A stretch of 64,000 nucleotides of DNA from JARRJY01 sp037388705. Its GTDB lineage: Bacteria; Pseudomonadota; Gammaproteobacteria; UBA6429; Thiohalophilaceae. A program made the position numbers and the translations under genes. The DNA lies in assembly GCA_037388705.1 (NCBI GenBank), contig JARRJY010000002.1, forward strand, positions 1 to 64,000, in the 5' to 3' direction. The number at the start of each line of letters is the position of its first letter. Within the stretch, counting starts at the first letter, position 1. The notes under the pieces were generated by a model. It worked only from the letters and a program-made list of their open reading frames with translations, searched no databases and had not been told where the DNA came from. This document shows, piece by piece, positions 9,308 to 19,452 of this stretch.

Positions 9308-9970
9308 ATGGAAGCAGCCTATTGGCATAGCCGCTGGGACAATGGCCTGGTCGGATTTCACATGGATGATGTGAACCCATATCTCCAGAAATACTGGCCG
9401 GTGCTGGATATTCAGCCTGGCAAGAAAGTACTGGTGCCTTTGTGTGGTAAGAGTGTCGATATGCTCTGGCTGGCTGGCCAGGGCTACGAGGTCATGGGCG
9501 TGGAAATCAGTCCCGTTGCCATTGAGACCTTCTTCAATGATAGCGGTTTGGCACCGGAAGTTTTCCACCAGGGCAATTTTGAAGTATTCAGATCAGGCAA
9601 TATCACCCTGTACTGTGGCGATTTTTTCGACCTGACAGCAGAAATGCTGGCTGATGTGGATGCCATCTATGATCGGGCATCACTGGTAGCCTTGCCGGAA
9701 GATATGCGCCAGCAATATGCCTCACACCTGCAGACTTTGTTTGACCACAATCCGGCGCAGGTTTTATTGGTTAGCCTCTCTTATGATCAGCAGCTGATGC
9801 AGGGACCACCATTTTCTGTGTGCGAACAGGAAATTCACGATCTGTATCAATTCCGCTATCAGCACCGCAAATTATGCTCGTGTGAGGTTATCGAGGATAA
9901 TTCCCGCTTTAAAGATAAGGGTTTAGAGTCCCTGGTTGAGTCTGTATACCTGCTAAGCAGCAAAAAATAG
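9308..9970 (+). CDS. tpm: Thiopurine S-methyltransferase
   Basis: The 220-residue protein is close in length to bacterial TPMT (218). It begins with the family's WHSRWDNGLVGFHMDDVNPYL and follows with VLVPLCGKSVDMLWLAGQGYEVMGVE (SAM-binding motif I) and DAIYDRASLVALPEDMRQQYA. Bacterial TPMT methylates thiopurines and, in some species, selenium or tellurium oxyanions; the natural substrate is uncertain. GAGGTG lies just upstream of the ATG. Confidence 0.95.
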   Translation: MEAAYWHSRWDNGLVGFHMDDVNPYLQKYWPVLDIQPGKKVLVPLCGKSVDMLWLAGQGYEVMGVEISPVAIETFFNDSGLAPEVFHQGNFEVFRSGNITLYCGDFFDLTAEMLADVDAIYDRASLVALPEDMRQQYASHLQTLFDHNPAQVLLVSLSYDQQLMQGPPFSVCEQEIHDLYQFRYQHRKLCSCEVIEDNSRFKDKGLESLVESVYLLSSKK

Positions 9971-10028
9971 CTAAAAAACTAAAAAAATCAGGACGATGTT
10001 CGATATCCTAGCTTATAGAGGATAAATT

Positions 10029-10649
10029 GTGACGAAGTTCAAATTTTTAGTATTTTTTCCTGTAGCTTTTATGTGTGGATGGATGCCGGCACAGGCTGCT
10101 TATTACCTGTACCAGCTGCCAGATGGCTCGCGGATGGTGTCCGATCGGAAATTTGACAGTAAAAAGTACAAACTGGTTACCCGCAGCCGCCATCTGGATA
10201 GACTGGGCAAACTGGCGGCCAAGAAAAATGAAAACTTCCAGGCCCCGGTCATCAACTACCTGCGCTTTGAGTCTTTGATTCACCAGGCAGCCAATCGGCA
10301 CAACGTTGATGCCGCCCTGGTCAAGGCAGTAATCCATACCGAGTCATACTTCAATCCTCGTGCAACATCCCGCAAAGGAGCATCAGGATTAATGCAGTTG
10401 ATGCCTCAAACTGCCGAGAAGCTTGGGGTAACTGATCTGTACAATCCTCGTCAGAATATTAACGGTGGTACCAAGTACCTCAGCCAGTTGATGAAGCGCT
10501 ATAGCAACAGTTTATCGCTGGTACTGGCAGCCTATAACGCCGGTGAAAACGCTGTCGCCAGGTATCGTGGTATTCCTCCCTACAAAGAAACCCAGAATTA
10601 CGTCAAGAAAGTCCTGAGCTATCGCAATTTCTACAGTGAGTGGCCATAA
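10029..10649 (+). CDS. Periplasmic lytic transglycosylase (Slt-like)
   Basis: The protein has 206 residues with an N-terminal signal peptide ending near AQAAYY. A short DUF4124-like stretch (YYLYQLPDGSRMVSD) precedes an SLT domain at about residues 85-200. The SLT motifs are AVIHTESYFNPRATSRKGASG (catalytic Glu in HTES), LMQLMPQTA and LAAYNAGENAV. It should cleave glycan strands in the periplasm. The start is GTG at 10029, with AGAGGA upstream. No partner genes are adjacent. This is the second SLT-domain enzyme in the window, alongside mltF. Confidence 0.92.
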   Translation: MTKFKFLVFFPVAFMCGWMPAQAAYYLYQLPDGSRMVSDRKFDSKKYKLVTRSRHLDRLGKLAAKKNENFQAPVINYLRFESLIHQAANRHNVDAALVKAVIHTESYFNPRATSRKGASGLMQLMPQTAEKLGVTDLYNPRQNINGGTKYLSQLMKRYSNSLSLVLAAYNAGENAVARYRGIPPYKETQNYVKKVLSYRNFYSEWP

Positions 10650-10744
10650 GGGCGATAACACTCTTAACTATATTGATACGGATAGTTCATTCTTTTTACT
10701 CCCTGATTTAAGATAAATCTCCTGTTTTTTTCTTTGGTAGTGTC

Positions 10745-11920
10745 ATGATCCTGCATGTGGATATGGACGCATTTTTTGCCTCGGTGGAAGTGCGAGAGCA
10801 GCCAGCCCTGAAAGGCCTGCCGGTAGTGGTGGGGGGCACCCCGCAAGGGCGTGGCGTGGTGGCGGCTGCCAGTTATGAGGCACGTCGCTTCGGTGTGAAA
10901 AGTGCCATGCCTATGAGTAGGGCGTTACACTTGTGTCCGGATATAGTGCGTTTACCGGTTAACATGTCTCTGTATGCGGACGTTTCTGCAAGTATCCATG
11001 AGATATTTGCACGATACACTCCTGAAATAGAACCCTTGTCTCTGGACGAGGCTTTTCTGGATGTTTCTTCAAGTCTCCGTTTATTTGGTTCAGAAGAGGC
11101 AATTGGAAAACAGATCAAGCAGGCAATTCTGGATGAGCAAAAACTGGTCGCTTCAGTGGGTATTGCACCCAACAAGTATCTCGCCAAGCTGGCCTCGGAT
11201 ATTCAAAAGCCTGATGGCTTTGTAATCATTCAACAGCATGAGGTGCAGACGTTCCTGGATCCATTACCAGTGAGTCGCCTGTGGGGAGTGGGTAAGGCCA
11301 CCAACGCCGTGTTTGAACGTTTTGGTATCAAGACTATCCGGCAGGTACGTGAACAGTCACCAGAGTTTTTAGCCGACAAGTTCGGCAAGTACGGTATCCA
11401 GTTATGGGAACTGGCACAGGGTATTGATCATCGCAAGGTAGTTAACGAACGCCAGGCAAAATCGATGTCTAATGAAACGACTTTTTCTGAAGATATTACA
11501 GATGTAACGGTTTTACATGCCTGGATCATGCAGCTCAGTGAACAGGTTGCTTTCCGGTTGCGACGTAAGAAAATCAAGGGACGCACTATACAGATAAAAA
11601 TACGCTATAACGATTTCAGTACCTATACAAGGGCTGAAACTCTGGATAAACTCACCAACTCGACTCGAGTGATCAGTAATGGTGCCAGAAGTTTACTGGA
11701 CTTATGTATAAAGAAAAACAATAAACCTGTAAGGCTAATTGGCGTTGGTGTCACAAACCTGGCAGGTAAAGATGGAAAAGTTCAGGAACAAAATGATTTA
11801 TTTGCGTCAGTAAACCAGGAAAAAGAAAATGAAATTGATCAGGTAACCGATCAAATAAACCAAAGATTTGGCAAGCGAAGTATTCATCGTGGTACAGGCG
11901 ATCAAATAAAACAGAAATGA
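10745..11920 (+). CDS. dinB: DNA polymerase IV (Y family)
   Basis: The 391-residue translesion polymerase begins with the palm motif ILHVDMDAFFASVE. The catalytic acidic pair is D101-E102 in SLDEAFLDV, followed by the GIAPNKYLAKLASD and SRLWGVGKAT helix-hairpin-helix region and a little-finger domain. Near the C-terminus QNDLF matches the beta-clamp-binding motif; it is followed by about 38 more residues, including an INQRFGKRSIHRG segment common in non-enteric DinB. It is error-prone and could be LexA-controlled, but I see no obvious LexA box in the short upstream region. Confidence 0.96.
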   Translation: MILHVDMDAFFASVEVREQPALKGLPVVVGGTPQGRGVVAAASYEARRFGVKSAMPMSRALHLCPDIVRLPVNMSLYADVSASIHEIFARYTPEIEPLSLDEAFLDVSSSLRLFGSEEAIGKQIKQAILDEQKLVASVGIAPNKYLAKLASDIQKPDGFVIIQQHEVQTFLDPLPVSRLWGVGKATNAVFERFGIKTIRQVREQSPEFLADKFGKYGIQLWELAQGIDHRKVVNERQAKSMSNETTFSEDITDVTVLHAWIMQLSEQVAFRLRRKKIKGRTIQIKIRYNDFSTYTRAETLDKLTNSTRVISNGARSLLDLCIKKNNKPVRLIGVGVTNLAGKDGKVQEQNDLFASVNQEKENEIDQVTDQINQRFGKRSIHRGTGDQIKQK

Positions 11921-11938
11921 GTGAGAGTATAAAAGCTT

Positions 11939-14605
11939 ATGTTGGATTCAGTCCGCAGCGAAGGTACAACACCTAAAACTATTTACCTGGAAGATTACCA
12001 GGTACCGGATTTCCTGATTAGTGAAGTTGAATTATGGTTTGAACTTGACGAGCAGGACACAAGAGTGCGTTCCCGTTTACAGGTGCAACGCAATGATGAA
12101 TCTGAAAATTCCAATGCCCCGCTAGTACTGGACGGAGATGAACTTGAACTGCTAAGCATAAAAATTGATAGCAAGGCATTAAAGGCTGGCGACTATCAAC
12201 TCACTGATGAAACATTAGTGATCAAAAACGTTGGGGATAGTTTCATCCTGGAAATTGAAACCCTGATACATCCGGCAGCCAACACTGCGCTGGAAGGGTT
12301 ATATCATTCAGGTAACCTGCTATGTACCCAGTGCGAGGCACAGGGTTTTCGTCGTATCACGTATTTTTTAGATCGCCCTGATGTGATGTCACGTTATACC
12401 GTGACATTAACAGCGGACAAAGAAAAATACCCGGTATTACTGGCCAACGGAAACCCGGTTGAGACAGGAGAGCAGGATGATGGGCGTCACTGGGCGAAAT
12501 GGCATGATCCCAGTCTTAAACCCAGCTACCTGTTTGCCGTTGTCGGTGGTCAATTGCATTGCCACAGGGACTCCTTCAAAACGATGAGTGGTCGTAACGT
12601 CGAGTTGCGCGTATACGTGGATCCGGAAAATTCACATAAAACTGACCATGCCATGACGTGTCTGAAACAATCTATGAAATGGGATGAAGAACGTTTTGGA
12701 CGAGAATATGATCTGGATATCTTTATGATTGTTGCGGTCAATGACTTCAACATGGGCGCCATGGAGAACAAGGGGCTGAATATATTTAATGCTTCCTGTG
12801 TGCTGGCCAGTCCGGATACTGCTAATGATGCTGACTATTACAATATCCAGAGCATTATTGGACATGAGTATTTTCATAACTGGTCGGGTAACCGCGTGAC
12901 ATGTCGTGACTGGTTCCAGTTAAGTCTGAAAGAAGGTTTTACCGTGTTTCGTGATGAAGAATTTTCTTCTGATTTAAACTCGCGTGCCGTCAAACGTATT
13001 GATGATGTCAATGTATTGCGTACCCACCAGTTTGCACAGGATGCCGGGCCCATGGCACACCCTGTCCGCCCCGATCATTACATGGAGATCAGTAATTTCT
13101 ATACTGTAACTGTGTATAACAAAGGTGCTGAAGTCGTACGTATGTTGCAGACTCTTGTCGGCAAGGAAGGTTTCAGGAAAGGCACAGATCTTTATTTCGG
13201 ACGTCATGATGGAAAGGCAGTAACAACGGAAGATTTTGTAAAAGCAATTGAAGATGCTAATGGTATTGACCTGGGCCAGTTCCAGAACTGGTACAACCAG
13301 GCTGGAACACCAGAGATTGAATTTTCGGGTAACTATGATGCCAATAAGAAAACATACGTTCTTACACTGAAGCAGACATGCCCTGATACACCGGGGCAAA
13401 AAGACAAGAAGCCATTTTATATCCCCATTGCCATCGGCCTGGTTAATGAAAGTGGCAGGGATATACCATTATGTATGGAAGGAGAGTCTGAAGATTCTTC
13501 TACTACACGTGTACTGTCACTAACTGAACCAGTACAAACTTTTAAATTCATCAATGTCGATAGCGAACCACACCTTTCTATTGGCCGTGGTTTTTCTGCG
13601 CCGGTTAAGTTCACCACTCCACGCAGTGATGATGAACTGGCATTTATGTTTGCCAATGACAGTGATCCTTTTAACCGCTGGGATGCCGGGCAACAGCTGG
13701 CAATGAATATTCTTTTACGCCTGGTGAAGGACGTGCAGCAGGGTAATCAACTGCAACTTGAACCGGCTTTCGTGGATGCCTGTAAAGCAACACTACTGGA
13801 CAATTCACTGGACAAACAATTCAGATCGCTGGCATTGAGGCTACCTTCAGAAAGTTATATTGCCGATCAATGCAGTATCGTTGACGTAGATGCAATACAT
13901 GAGGCGCGAGAATATATTGCCAATACCCTGGCCAGGGAACTCTACTCGGACTGGCTTAATACCTACCAGGAAAATATGACGGATGCAGAATATATGTTTA
14001 CTGCTGATGAAATGGCACAACGCTCATTAAAAAACCTTTGCATGGCATATTTAATGCGTACCGAGACTGAAGAAGCTATTGATTTATGTGCCAAACAGTT
14101 TGCGCAGGCCAATAACATGACAGACCAGTTTTCTGCCCTGGCGATACTGAGTAATCATGATATCAGTGAAAGACAGCACGCGCTGGATACGTTCTATGGT
14201 CAATGGAAACATGACAACCAGGTGGTGGAAAAATGGTTAAATATCCAGGCTACATCAGCTATCCCCAACACCCTGGATAAGGTTAAAGAACTTACGCAAC
14301 ATGAGACCTTCTCTATGAGTAACCCAAACAAAGTACGTTCTCTTATTGGCCGCTTCTGCATGGGAAATACTGTCCAGTTTCATGCGGCTGATGGTAGCGG
14401 TTACCAGTTCCTTGCCGATAATGTCATTGAGCTGGATAAAAAGAATCCGCAAATTGCCGCACGCCTGGTACAAGCTATGATGCAGTGGCGCAGGTATGAT
14501 GAGGTACGTCAGGCATTGATGAAATCCCAGCTGGAAAGAATCAAGGAACAGGCAACTTTATCGAAAGATGTATTTGAAGTGGTAAACAGAAGCCTGGAAG
14601 GGTAA
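11939..14605 (+). CDS. pepN: Aminopeptidase N (M1 family)
   Basis: The 888-residue zinc aminopeptidase resembles E. coli PepN (870). The exopeptidase motif GAMENKGLNIFN precedes the zinc site HEYFHNWSGN (His309, Glu310, His313) and the third ligand Glu in SLKEGFTVFRDEEF. The DUF3458-type C-terminal helical domain is present (FNRWDAGQQLA). It acts in the cytosol and removes N-terminal residues from peptides. It starts 18 nt after dinB and may be cotranscribed with it. It converges with the minus-strand GGDEF gene. Confidence 0.96.
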   Translation: MLDSVRSEGTTPKTIYLEDYQVPDFLISEVELWFELDEQDTRVRSRLQVQRNDESENSNAPLVLDGDELELLSIKIDSKALKAGDYQLTDETLVIKNVGDSFILEIETLIHPAANTALEGLYHSGNLLCTQCEAQGFRRITYFLDRPDVMSRYTVTLTADKEKYPVLLANGNPVETGEQDDGRHWAKWHDPSLKPSYLFAVVGGQLHCHRDSFKTMSGRNVELRVYVDPENSHKTDHAMTCLKQSMKWDEERFGREYDLDIFMIVAVNDFNMGAMENKGLNIFNASCVLASPDTANDADYYNIQSIIGHEYFHNWSGNRVTCRDWFQLSLKEGFTVFRDEEFSSDLNSRAVKRIDDVNVLRTHQFAQDAGPMAHPVRPDHYMEISNFYTVTVYNKGAEVVRMLQTLVGKEGFRKGTDLYFGRHDGKAVTTEDFVKAIEDANGIDLGQFQNWYNQAGTPEIEFSGNYDANKKTYVLTLKQTCPDTPGQKDKKPFYIPIAIGLVNESGRDIPLCMEGESEDSSTTRVLSLTEPVQTFKFINVDSEPHLSIGRGFSAPVKFTTPRSDDELAFMFANDSDPFNRWDAGQQLAMNILLRLVKDVQQGNQLQLEPAFVDACKATLLDNSLDKQFRSLALRLPSESYIADQCSIVDVDAIHEAREYIANTLARELYSDWLNTYQENMTDAEYMFTADEMAQRSLKNLCMAYLMRTETEEAIDLCAKQFAQANNMTDQFSALAILSNHDISERQHALDTFYGQWKHDNQVVEKWLNIQATSAIPNTLDKVKELTQHETFSMSNPNKVRSLIGRFCMGNTVQFHAADGSGYQFLADNVIELDKKNPQIAARLVQAMMQWRRYDEVRQALMKSQLERIKEQATLSKDVFEVVNRSLEG

Positions 14606-14632
14606 GTTCTTTTGATAATTCCCTGGAAAAAA

Positions 14633-15862
14633 TTATTTTACCACCTGGTTCCTGCCTTTCTTCTTTGCCTTGTATAGGTTTTCATCCGCGAGTTTGATAA
14701 CTTCTTCAGTTGTCAGTAATAACTCTGAACGTTGAGCAATTCCAATACTGACAGTTACGTCAATTTCTTTTAACGGGGAACTCCTGATGGGTTTATCCGG
14801 TTTTTGTTTTGGCCGTTTCCTGTTTCTCACGGTAAAGGGGTTATCGGCAATCATTTCGCGTAAATGATCAGTATAGATGTATGCCTCGTCGATATCCTTG
14901 CCAGAAAAAACAATGGTGAATTCCTCACCACCGTATCGGAATGCGCGTCCACCTCCCTGTACTTTTCGCAAAAATGAAGAAAGTCTTCTTAGTACCTGGT
15001 CACCAATATCATGGCCATACTTATCATTAATCTTTTTAAAGTGGTCAATATCGACCATAGCGATGGAATAATTTCTTCCCAGTGTGCCCAGGTATTGTTT
15101 TAGAGCACGGCGGGACGGCAGGTTAGTCAATTCATCCAGGAAAGCAAGTTGCTTGGAGTTCAGTATCATGGAAGCTAGTAGCACGATACCGATTACCGAG
15201 TACCAGAGTATCGCCGTGTAGGATTCGTTATACACATTGAGTGAGTACCATACACTAATGATTACCGAGGTGTTGGCAGCAAGTAACAGGTTAGGATTTA
15301 ACAAATTCCGGATTAACAGATATACGAAACAGAGCAGGAAAACAACCTGGGCAACATGAGGAATCGTATTGTATTTAATAAAATCGGCATGAATGAATTT
15401 ATACTCAAATAATAACGTGAGGTAATGGCTGTCGGCCTGGCTTACCCAGTAGATAAACATGGCCTGCAAAATAAGTATGACTAATCGCTTTATCCCGTAA
15501 AAGTTAATAATACCTCGTTCGCTTAACATACTGATAACAGTAATGTTAAGCGGTAATAAGAGGCATATCAGGCTATAGAGAAGAAAAACATTGAAGCTGT
15601 CACCATTTTCAATAAGACCAGTATTTTGCATTACCCAGTATGTGGAACCGCACAAGATGAGAATGTGAAACTCCCGGCTATGATGGAACACCCATGCAAA
15701 AATCAGGCTGGCAAAAATAAACAGGTAAGGTAAAAACCTGGCAACTGTTCTCAGGCTTTCAGGAAGAGAAAAAGAAGAGTATTGCATCACCAGGGCTATA
15801 GCGATGATAGCGAAAGGCATACTTATTGAAAAAAAGAACTTGCGTATATCCAGCACAGCCAT
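14633..15862 (-). CDS. Membrane-bound diguanylate cyclase (GGDEF)
   Basis: The protein has 409 residues. About seven predicted transmembrane helices fill residues 1-230, followed by a C-terminal GGDEF domain. The domain shows DELTNLPSRRALKQYL, MVDIDHFKKINDKYGHDIGDQVLRRLS and an intact active-site motif, YGGEEF (GGEEF type). It is predicted to make cyclic di-GMP. The GGDEF domain carries a polar Pro/Lys-rich insertion (RNRKRPKQKPDKPIRSS) before the last strand. It lies 68 nt downstream of nadA on the same strand, so it may be read from the nadA transcript. Confidence 0.92.
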   Translation of the reverse strand: MAVLDIRKFFFSISMPFAIIAIALVMQYSSFSLPESLRTVARFLPYLFIFASLIFAWVFHHSREFHILILCGSTYWVMQNTGLIENGDSFNVFLLYSLICLLLPLNITVISMLSERGIINFYGIKRLVILILQAMFIYWVSQADSHYLTLLFEYKFIHADFIKYNTIPHVAQVVFLLCFVYLLIRNLLNPNLLLAANTSVIISVWYSLNVYNESYTAILWYSVIGIVLLASMILNSKQLAFLDELTNLPSRRALKQYLGTLGRNYSIAMVDIDHFKKINDKYGHDIGDQVLRRLSSFLRKVQGGGRAFRYGGEEFTIVFSGKDIDEAYIYTDHLREMIADNPFTVRNRKRPKQKPDKPIRSSPLKEIDVTVSIGIAQRSELLLTTEEVIKLADENLYKAKKKGRNQVVK

Positions 15863-15930
15863 CCTTACCTTTTTCTGGTTTTTATTGCAGGTACTATCCT
15901 GGTACCGCCAAGGGTATTGTTTTCGTACAC

Positions 15931-16992
15931 CTATTTTGTTTTCAAGGTCTTCGCAAAGTCCAGCATCCTCGTCACAGAAACCAATGCCTGTTTTCCAATG
16001 TCCGGATCAACGTGAATTTCATTTTCACCAGTTTCCAGTGTTTCGGCCAGGTTCTTCAGACCGTTCATTGCCATCCAGCGACAATGTGCGCAACTGCTAC
16101 AGGTTGCCCCAATACCTCCAGTAGGTGCTTCTATAAATGTCTTAGCAGGAGCAGCCTGTTTCATTTTGTAGAAAATACCGCGGTCCGTGGCGACGATGAA
16201 TTCATCATTGGACATTTCTTGTGTTGCTTTAATCAGGCCGGTTGTGGAACCAACCACGTCGGCCTGTGCAATTACGTCAGCAGGCGACTCCGGATGTACC
16301 AGCACAGCTGCACCAGGATGCTTGTCTTTTAGCTTATGTAGCTCATTAGCTCGAAATTCATCATGAACTACGCAGAAGCCTTGCCACATGAGCATATCTG
16401 CACCGGTGACTTTCTGAATGTAATCACCCAGGTAGCGATCCGGTGCCCAGAGGATTTTTTCTCCTTTGTCATGCAGGTGTTGCACGACTTTTGTAGCAAT
16501 ACTGGAGGTGACGACCCAGTCAGCGCGAGCCTTTACTTCTGCGCTGGTATTGGCGTATACCACCACGGTTCTGTCCGGGTGTTCATCGCAGAAGGCATTA
16601 AATTCATCTGCCGGGCAGCTGAGATCCAGTGAGCACTCGGCTTCCAGGGTGGGCATGAGTACCCGTTTTTCCGGGTTGAGAATTTTAGCCGTTTCGCCCA
16701 TAAATCGTACACCTGCTACTACCAGGGTGGAGGCAGGGTGTTCATGTCCGAAACGGGCCATATCAAGTGAGTCCGAAACATAGCCACCAGTTTCATCTGC
16801 CAGCATTTGCAGGTCATCATCAGTGTAATAATGGGCTACCAGCACGGCATCCTGTTCCTTGAGTAGCCTTTTAATTTTCTCAATAAGGATCTGACGTTCT
16901 TCGCCAACGACCGCGGCAGCGGGCTGGGCCTGAAGATTTTGTTGACGGATATCTGCTTCATCAACAACGGGAATAGTGACAGTCATACTCAT
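15931..16992 (-). CDS. nadA: Quinolinate synthase A
   Basis: The 353-residue [4Fe-4S] enzyme condenses iminoaspartate with dihydroxyacetone phosphate to quinolinate in NAD synthesis. The three expected cluster cysteines lie in [22 protein letters not shown] and [29 protein letters not shown] and [12 protein letters not shown] are also characteristic. The start is the ATG giving [14 protein letters not shown]. The partner nadB is not in the window. The 232 bp to the next, divergent gene should hold promoters for both; I saw no clear NrtR or NadQ operator there. Confidence 0.96.
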   Translation of the reverse strand: MSMTVTIPVVDEADIRQQNLQAQPAAAVVGEERQILIEKIKRLLKEQDAVLVAHYYTDDDLQMLADETGGYVSDSLDMARFGHEHPASTLVVAGVRFMGETAKILNPEKRVLMPTLEAECSLDLSCPADEFNAFCDEHPDRTVVVYANTSAEVKARADWVVTSSIATKVVQHLHDKGEKILWAPDRYLGDYIQKVTGADMLMWQGFCVVHDEFRANELHKLKDKHPGAAVLVHPESPADVIAQADVVGSTTGLIKATQEMSNDEFIVATDRGIFYKMKQAAPAKTFIEAPTGGIGATCSSCAHCRWMAMNGLKNLAETLETGENEIHVDPDIGKQALVSVTRMLDFAKTLKTK

Positions 16993-17254
16993 AGTTCAAT
17001 TATGTGGGTTCACAAATATCCAATTCAATACCTAAAAAGTTTAGCTTTCCTGGTGAACCAGTCTTGCCAAAGAAGTGTAAAGCATGAAGTGGTTCCGGAA
17101 ATTTTTCTTTTTCGCATGTTGAAATACTAGTGTTACCCAGGAGATGGTTAAAAAATAACCATACTTAAAGTAATTTCCACAAAAATATTGTAACAGTTTG
17201 ATTTTATAGTATATTAAGGACATATTGTTTAACAACAAGAATTCAGTAATTCGA

Positions 17255-17965
17255 ATGGATAGCGAAGCGGCTATGGATCAACAAAAAATTATCGACAAAA
17301 TCTGCAAGTGTTTGCGTTTATCGGAGTCATGTAATCCCAACGAGGCAGCATCAGCGCTGCGTCAGGCCCACGGTCTGATGAAAAAATACGGTGTTACCGC
17401 TGACCAGATTCTTGCCAAAGATGTCAGTGAAGCCGCAGTAGAAAGTATCAGTCGCTATAACCCGCCTTACTGGGTGCTGGCATTATCCAATATTGTTGCC
17501 CAGGCCTTTGAGTGCCGGGTTTTTGTTTCCCGCCGATATGGGCGTCGTCCTGAGTTTCGATTTATCGGTATGGCGATATCGCCTGAAATAGCCAGTTATA
17601 CTTTTAATGTCCTGTATCGCCAGCTCAAACAGGCAAGACGTGACTTTAGCTATGATCTGAATATTGAGGATCGCGCCGAGAAAGACCGCCGCACAGATGT
17701 ATTTGCTCAGGCCTGGTTATTCAGGGTAGCCCACCTGGTTTCGGAATTTGCCAGTACGCCTGTAGCGAAAGAGAAAATCGATAGTTATATCAAGGAGAAT
17801 TACGGCGATATCCCGGAACTGGCCGAAAAACCAGCTAATGCAGAAGCAAAAGACTACGAGGACATACTTTCAGGAATGAAAGCCGCCAATGGTGTTGCCC
17901 TGTATCGAGCCATGAACAGTGCTTTTCCTACTCAATACCTGGCGCGTAAGACGGCTCAGGCATAA
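17255..17965 (+). CDS. DUF2786 domain protein
   Basis: The N-terminal region (DQQKIIDKICKCLRLSES-NPNEAASALRQAHGLMKKYGV) is the DUF2786 domain, a short helical domain of unknown function often found in phage and bacterial proteins. A second conserved portion (FECRVFVSRRYGRRPEFRFIGM, YTFNVLYRQLKQARRDF) follows. The start is uncertain: ATG 17255 is used, but TTG 17225 has AAGGA just upstream and would add 10 residues, while ATG 17273 gives the common MDQQKIIDK start. No operon partners are seen. Function unknown. Confidence 0.8.
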   Translation: MDSEAAMDQQKIIDKICKCLRLSESCNPNEAASALRQAHGLMKKYGVTADQILAKDVSEAAVESISRYNPPYWVLALSNIVAQAFECRVFVSRRYGRRPEFRFIGMAISPEIASYTFNVLYRQLKQARRDFSYDLNIEDRAEKDRRTDVFAQAWLFRVAHLVSEFASTPVAKEKIDSYIKENYGDIPELAEKPANAEAKDYEDILSGMKAANGVALYRAMNSAFPTQYLARKTAQA

Positions 17966-18053
17966 AAAGCACATAAATTTCTCTATTTTCGCTATGCTTA
18001 GTGAAAAGATATACTAATATAGTATACATATCTTAATTAGGGTTAAGGGGACA

Positions 18054-18986
18054 ATGTCTGCCGTATTGAGGGTCAAGACAGGGGGTGGTGTTCGAAAAAT
18101 TCCCTGTAAAGCCGTTTTGACTTTGGGGCGCGATAAAAATAGCGATATCGTGCTCAAGGATCTGATGGCATCGCGCAACCACGCCATGATCAGGCGCCTT
18201 GGTAAGAACGATTATTATCTTATTGACTCAGGCAGCTCCAATGGCAGCTACGTTAACAAGCAACGTGTTTCTGCCCCCAAACTTCTGAAAGCCGGCGATG
18301 TCATCAGCATTGGTAACATCGAGTTAACATTCGAACAAATCAAACAAAACGACGATACCATGGATACCTGGTCCATGCAGGAGACCATGATTTCCGATAC
18401 CCCGGTGATCAAACAAATTACTGTTCTGGTAGCCGATATTCGTGGATTTACCACGTTATCCGAACAGGTCAATATCCGTATTCTTACCAAAATGATGAAC
18501 AGCTGGTTTCACCAGGTGAGTAATATTATTTTTGAAAACCAGGGCGTGGTGGACAAGTTCATCGGTGATTGTGTTTTTGCGCGCTGGGAAACAGATATCG
18601 GTGAAAATGTGACTGCTAAACAGGCATTGAATGCCGCTGTGCTGATTCATAAAGTTACCGAAGATATCAATAAAGCTTTTCCCGAAGTAGATAATATTAG
18701 TATCGGTGTTGGCATTAACACTGGTGCAGCCTCAATGGGTATTGGTATTGATAATACTGCATTGGGTGATGCCGTAAATACGGCATTCCGCCTTGAAAAT
18801 GCTACCAAGGTTCTGAAAAAAGACATTGTCATGAGTGAATCCACTTACAAACATTTGCCGGAATATATCTGGCAGAACTGTAAGCAACATATTCGTGTCA
18901 AAGGCAAGCGTGACACTTTGCGTATCTGTGGCCTGAGCTTTAAACAGGCTGAGGACCTGGTACAGGAATTATGTCAGGCCAGCTAG
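18054..18986 (+). CDS. FHA domain-adenylate/guanylate cyclase (class III)
   Basis: The protein has 310 residues and no transmembrane segment. Residues about 1-90 form an FHA phosphothreonine-binding domain: LGRDKNSDIVLKD, SRNHAMI and SGSSNGSYVN. Residues about 120-300 are a class III cyclase: VLVADIRGFTTLSEQ with the first metal Asp, DKFIGDCVFARW with the second, and GINTGAASMG followed by ALGDAVNTAFRLE. The residues fit an adenylate cyclase, though nucleotide choice cannot be settled by reading. FHA suggests activation or localisation by a Ser/Thr-phosphorylated partner; no such kinase is in the window. A protein with two cyclic-nucleotide-binding domains is encoded 1.7 kb downstream. Confidence 0.9.
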   Translation: MSAVLRVKTGGGVRKIPCKAVLTLGRDKNSDIVLKDLMASRNHAMIRRLGKNDYYLIDSGSSNGSYVNKQRVSAPKLLKAGDVISIGNIELTFEQIKQNDDTMDTWSMQETMISDTPVIKQITVLVADIRGFTTLSEQVNIRILTKMMNSWFHQVSNIIFENQGVVDKFIGDCVFARWETDIGENVTAKQALNAAVLIHKVTEDINKAFPEVDNISIGVGINTGAASMGIGIDNTALGDAVNTAFRLENATKVLKKDIVMSESTYKHLPEYIWQNCKQHIRVKGKRDTLRICGLSFKQAEDLVQELCQAS

Positions 18987-18989
18987 TAA

Positions 18990-19385
18990 TTACGAGATAA
19001 AAGGTTTCACATCTTTTAACAGTTCTTCCATTTCGAGTTTAATGTCATTTATCAGACGTGTTGCTGTTTCAACATGATTCCAGTCATCATGCCCCATGTC
19101 ACTGGATTTCATAATAGCTTGTGACCTGGCAACCAGCTCAGCATCATCATCATCAATAAACTGTGCAAGGAAGGTATAGGCATGTACCAGACTTTCGCAA
19201 ATGCTTTTATCCTGTTCACCAATTTCCCATAGTAATAATTGCAACGATGATTTAAGTTGATCTTTATCACAGGGGAGTAATGACTGAGGATGTGCATAGG
19301 ATGTGGCATCCAGATGGGATAAAATTTGACCATATTGCTGCACAAGATGTTGTGCTTCTGCTAGCTCTTTTTGCTTATCAGTCAT
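18990..19385 (-). CDS. Conserved hypothetical helical protein
   Basis: This 131-residue acidic, all-helical protein is predicted soluble, with no signal peptide and no motif I recognise. A conserved-looking core is LLLWEIGEQDKSICESLVHAYTFLAQFIDDDDAELV. It converges with the cyclase gene (3 nt apart) and diverges from the next gene (67 bp). Coding status is supported by an uninterrupted frame that fills the gap between two neighbours with no better frame on either strand. Confidence 0.65.
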   Translation of the reverse strand: MTDKQKELAEAQHLVQQYGQILSHLDATSYAHPQSLLPCDKDQLKSSLQLLLWEIGEQDKSICESLVHAYTFLAQFIDDDDAELVARSQAIMKSSDMGHDDWNHVETATRLINDIKLEMEELLKDVKPFIS

Positions 19386-19452
19386 AAAATGATAATAACA
19401 CCAACAAATAATCCGGCAACACTATATTTAATAAGAAAGTATCATCCAGAAC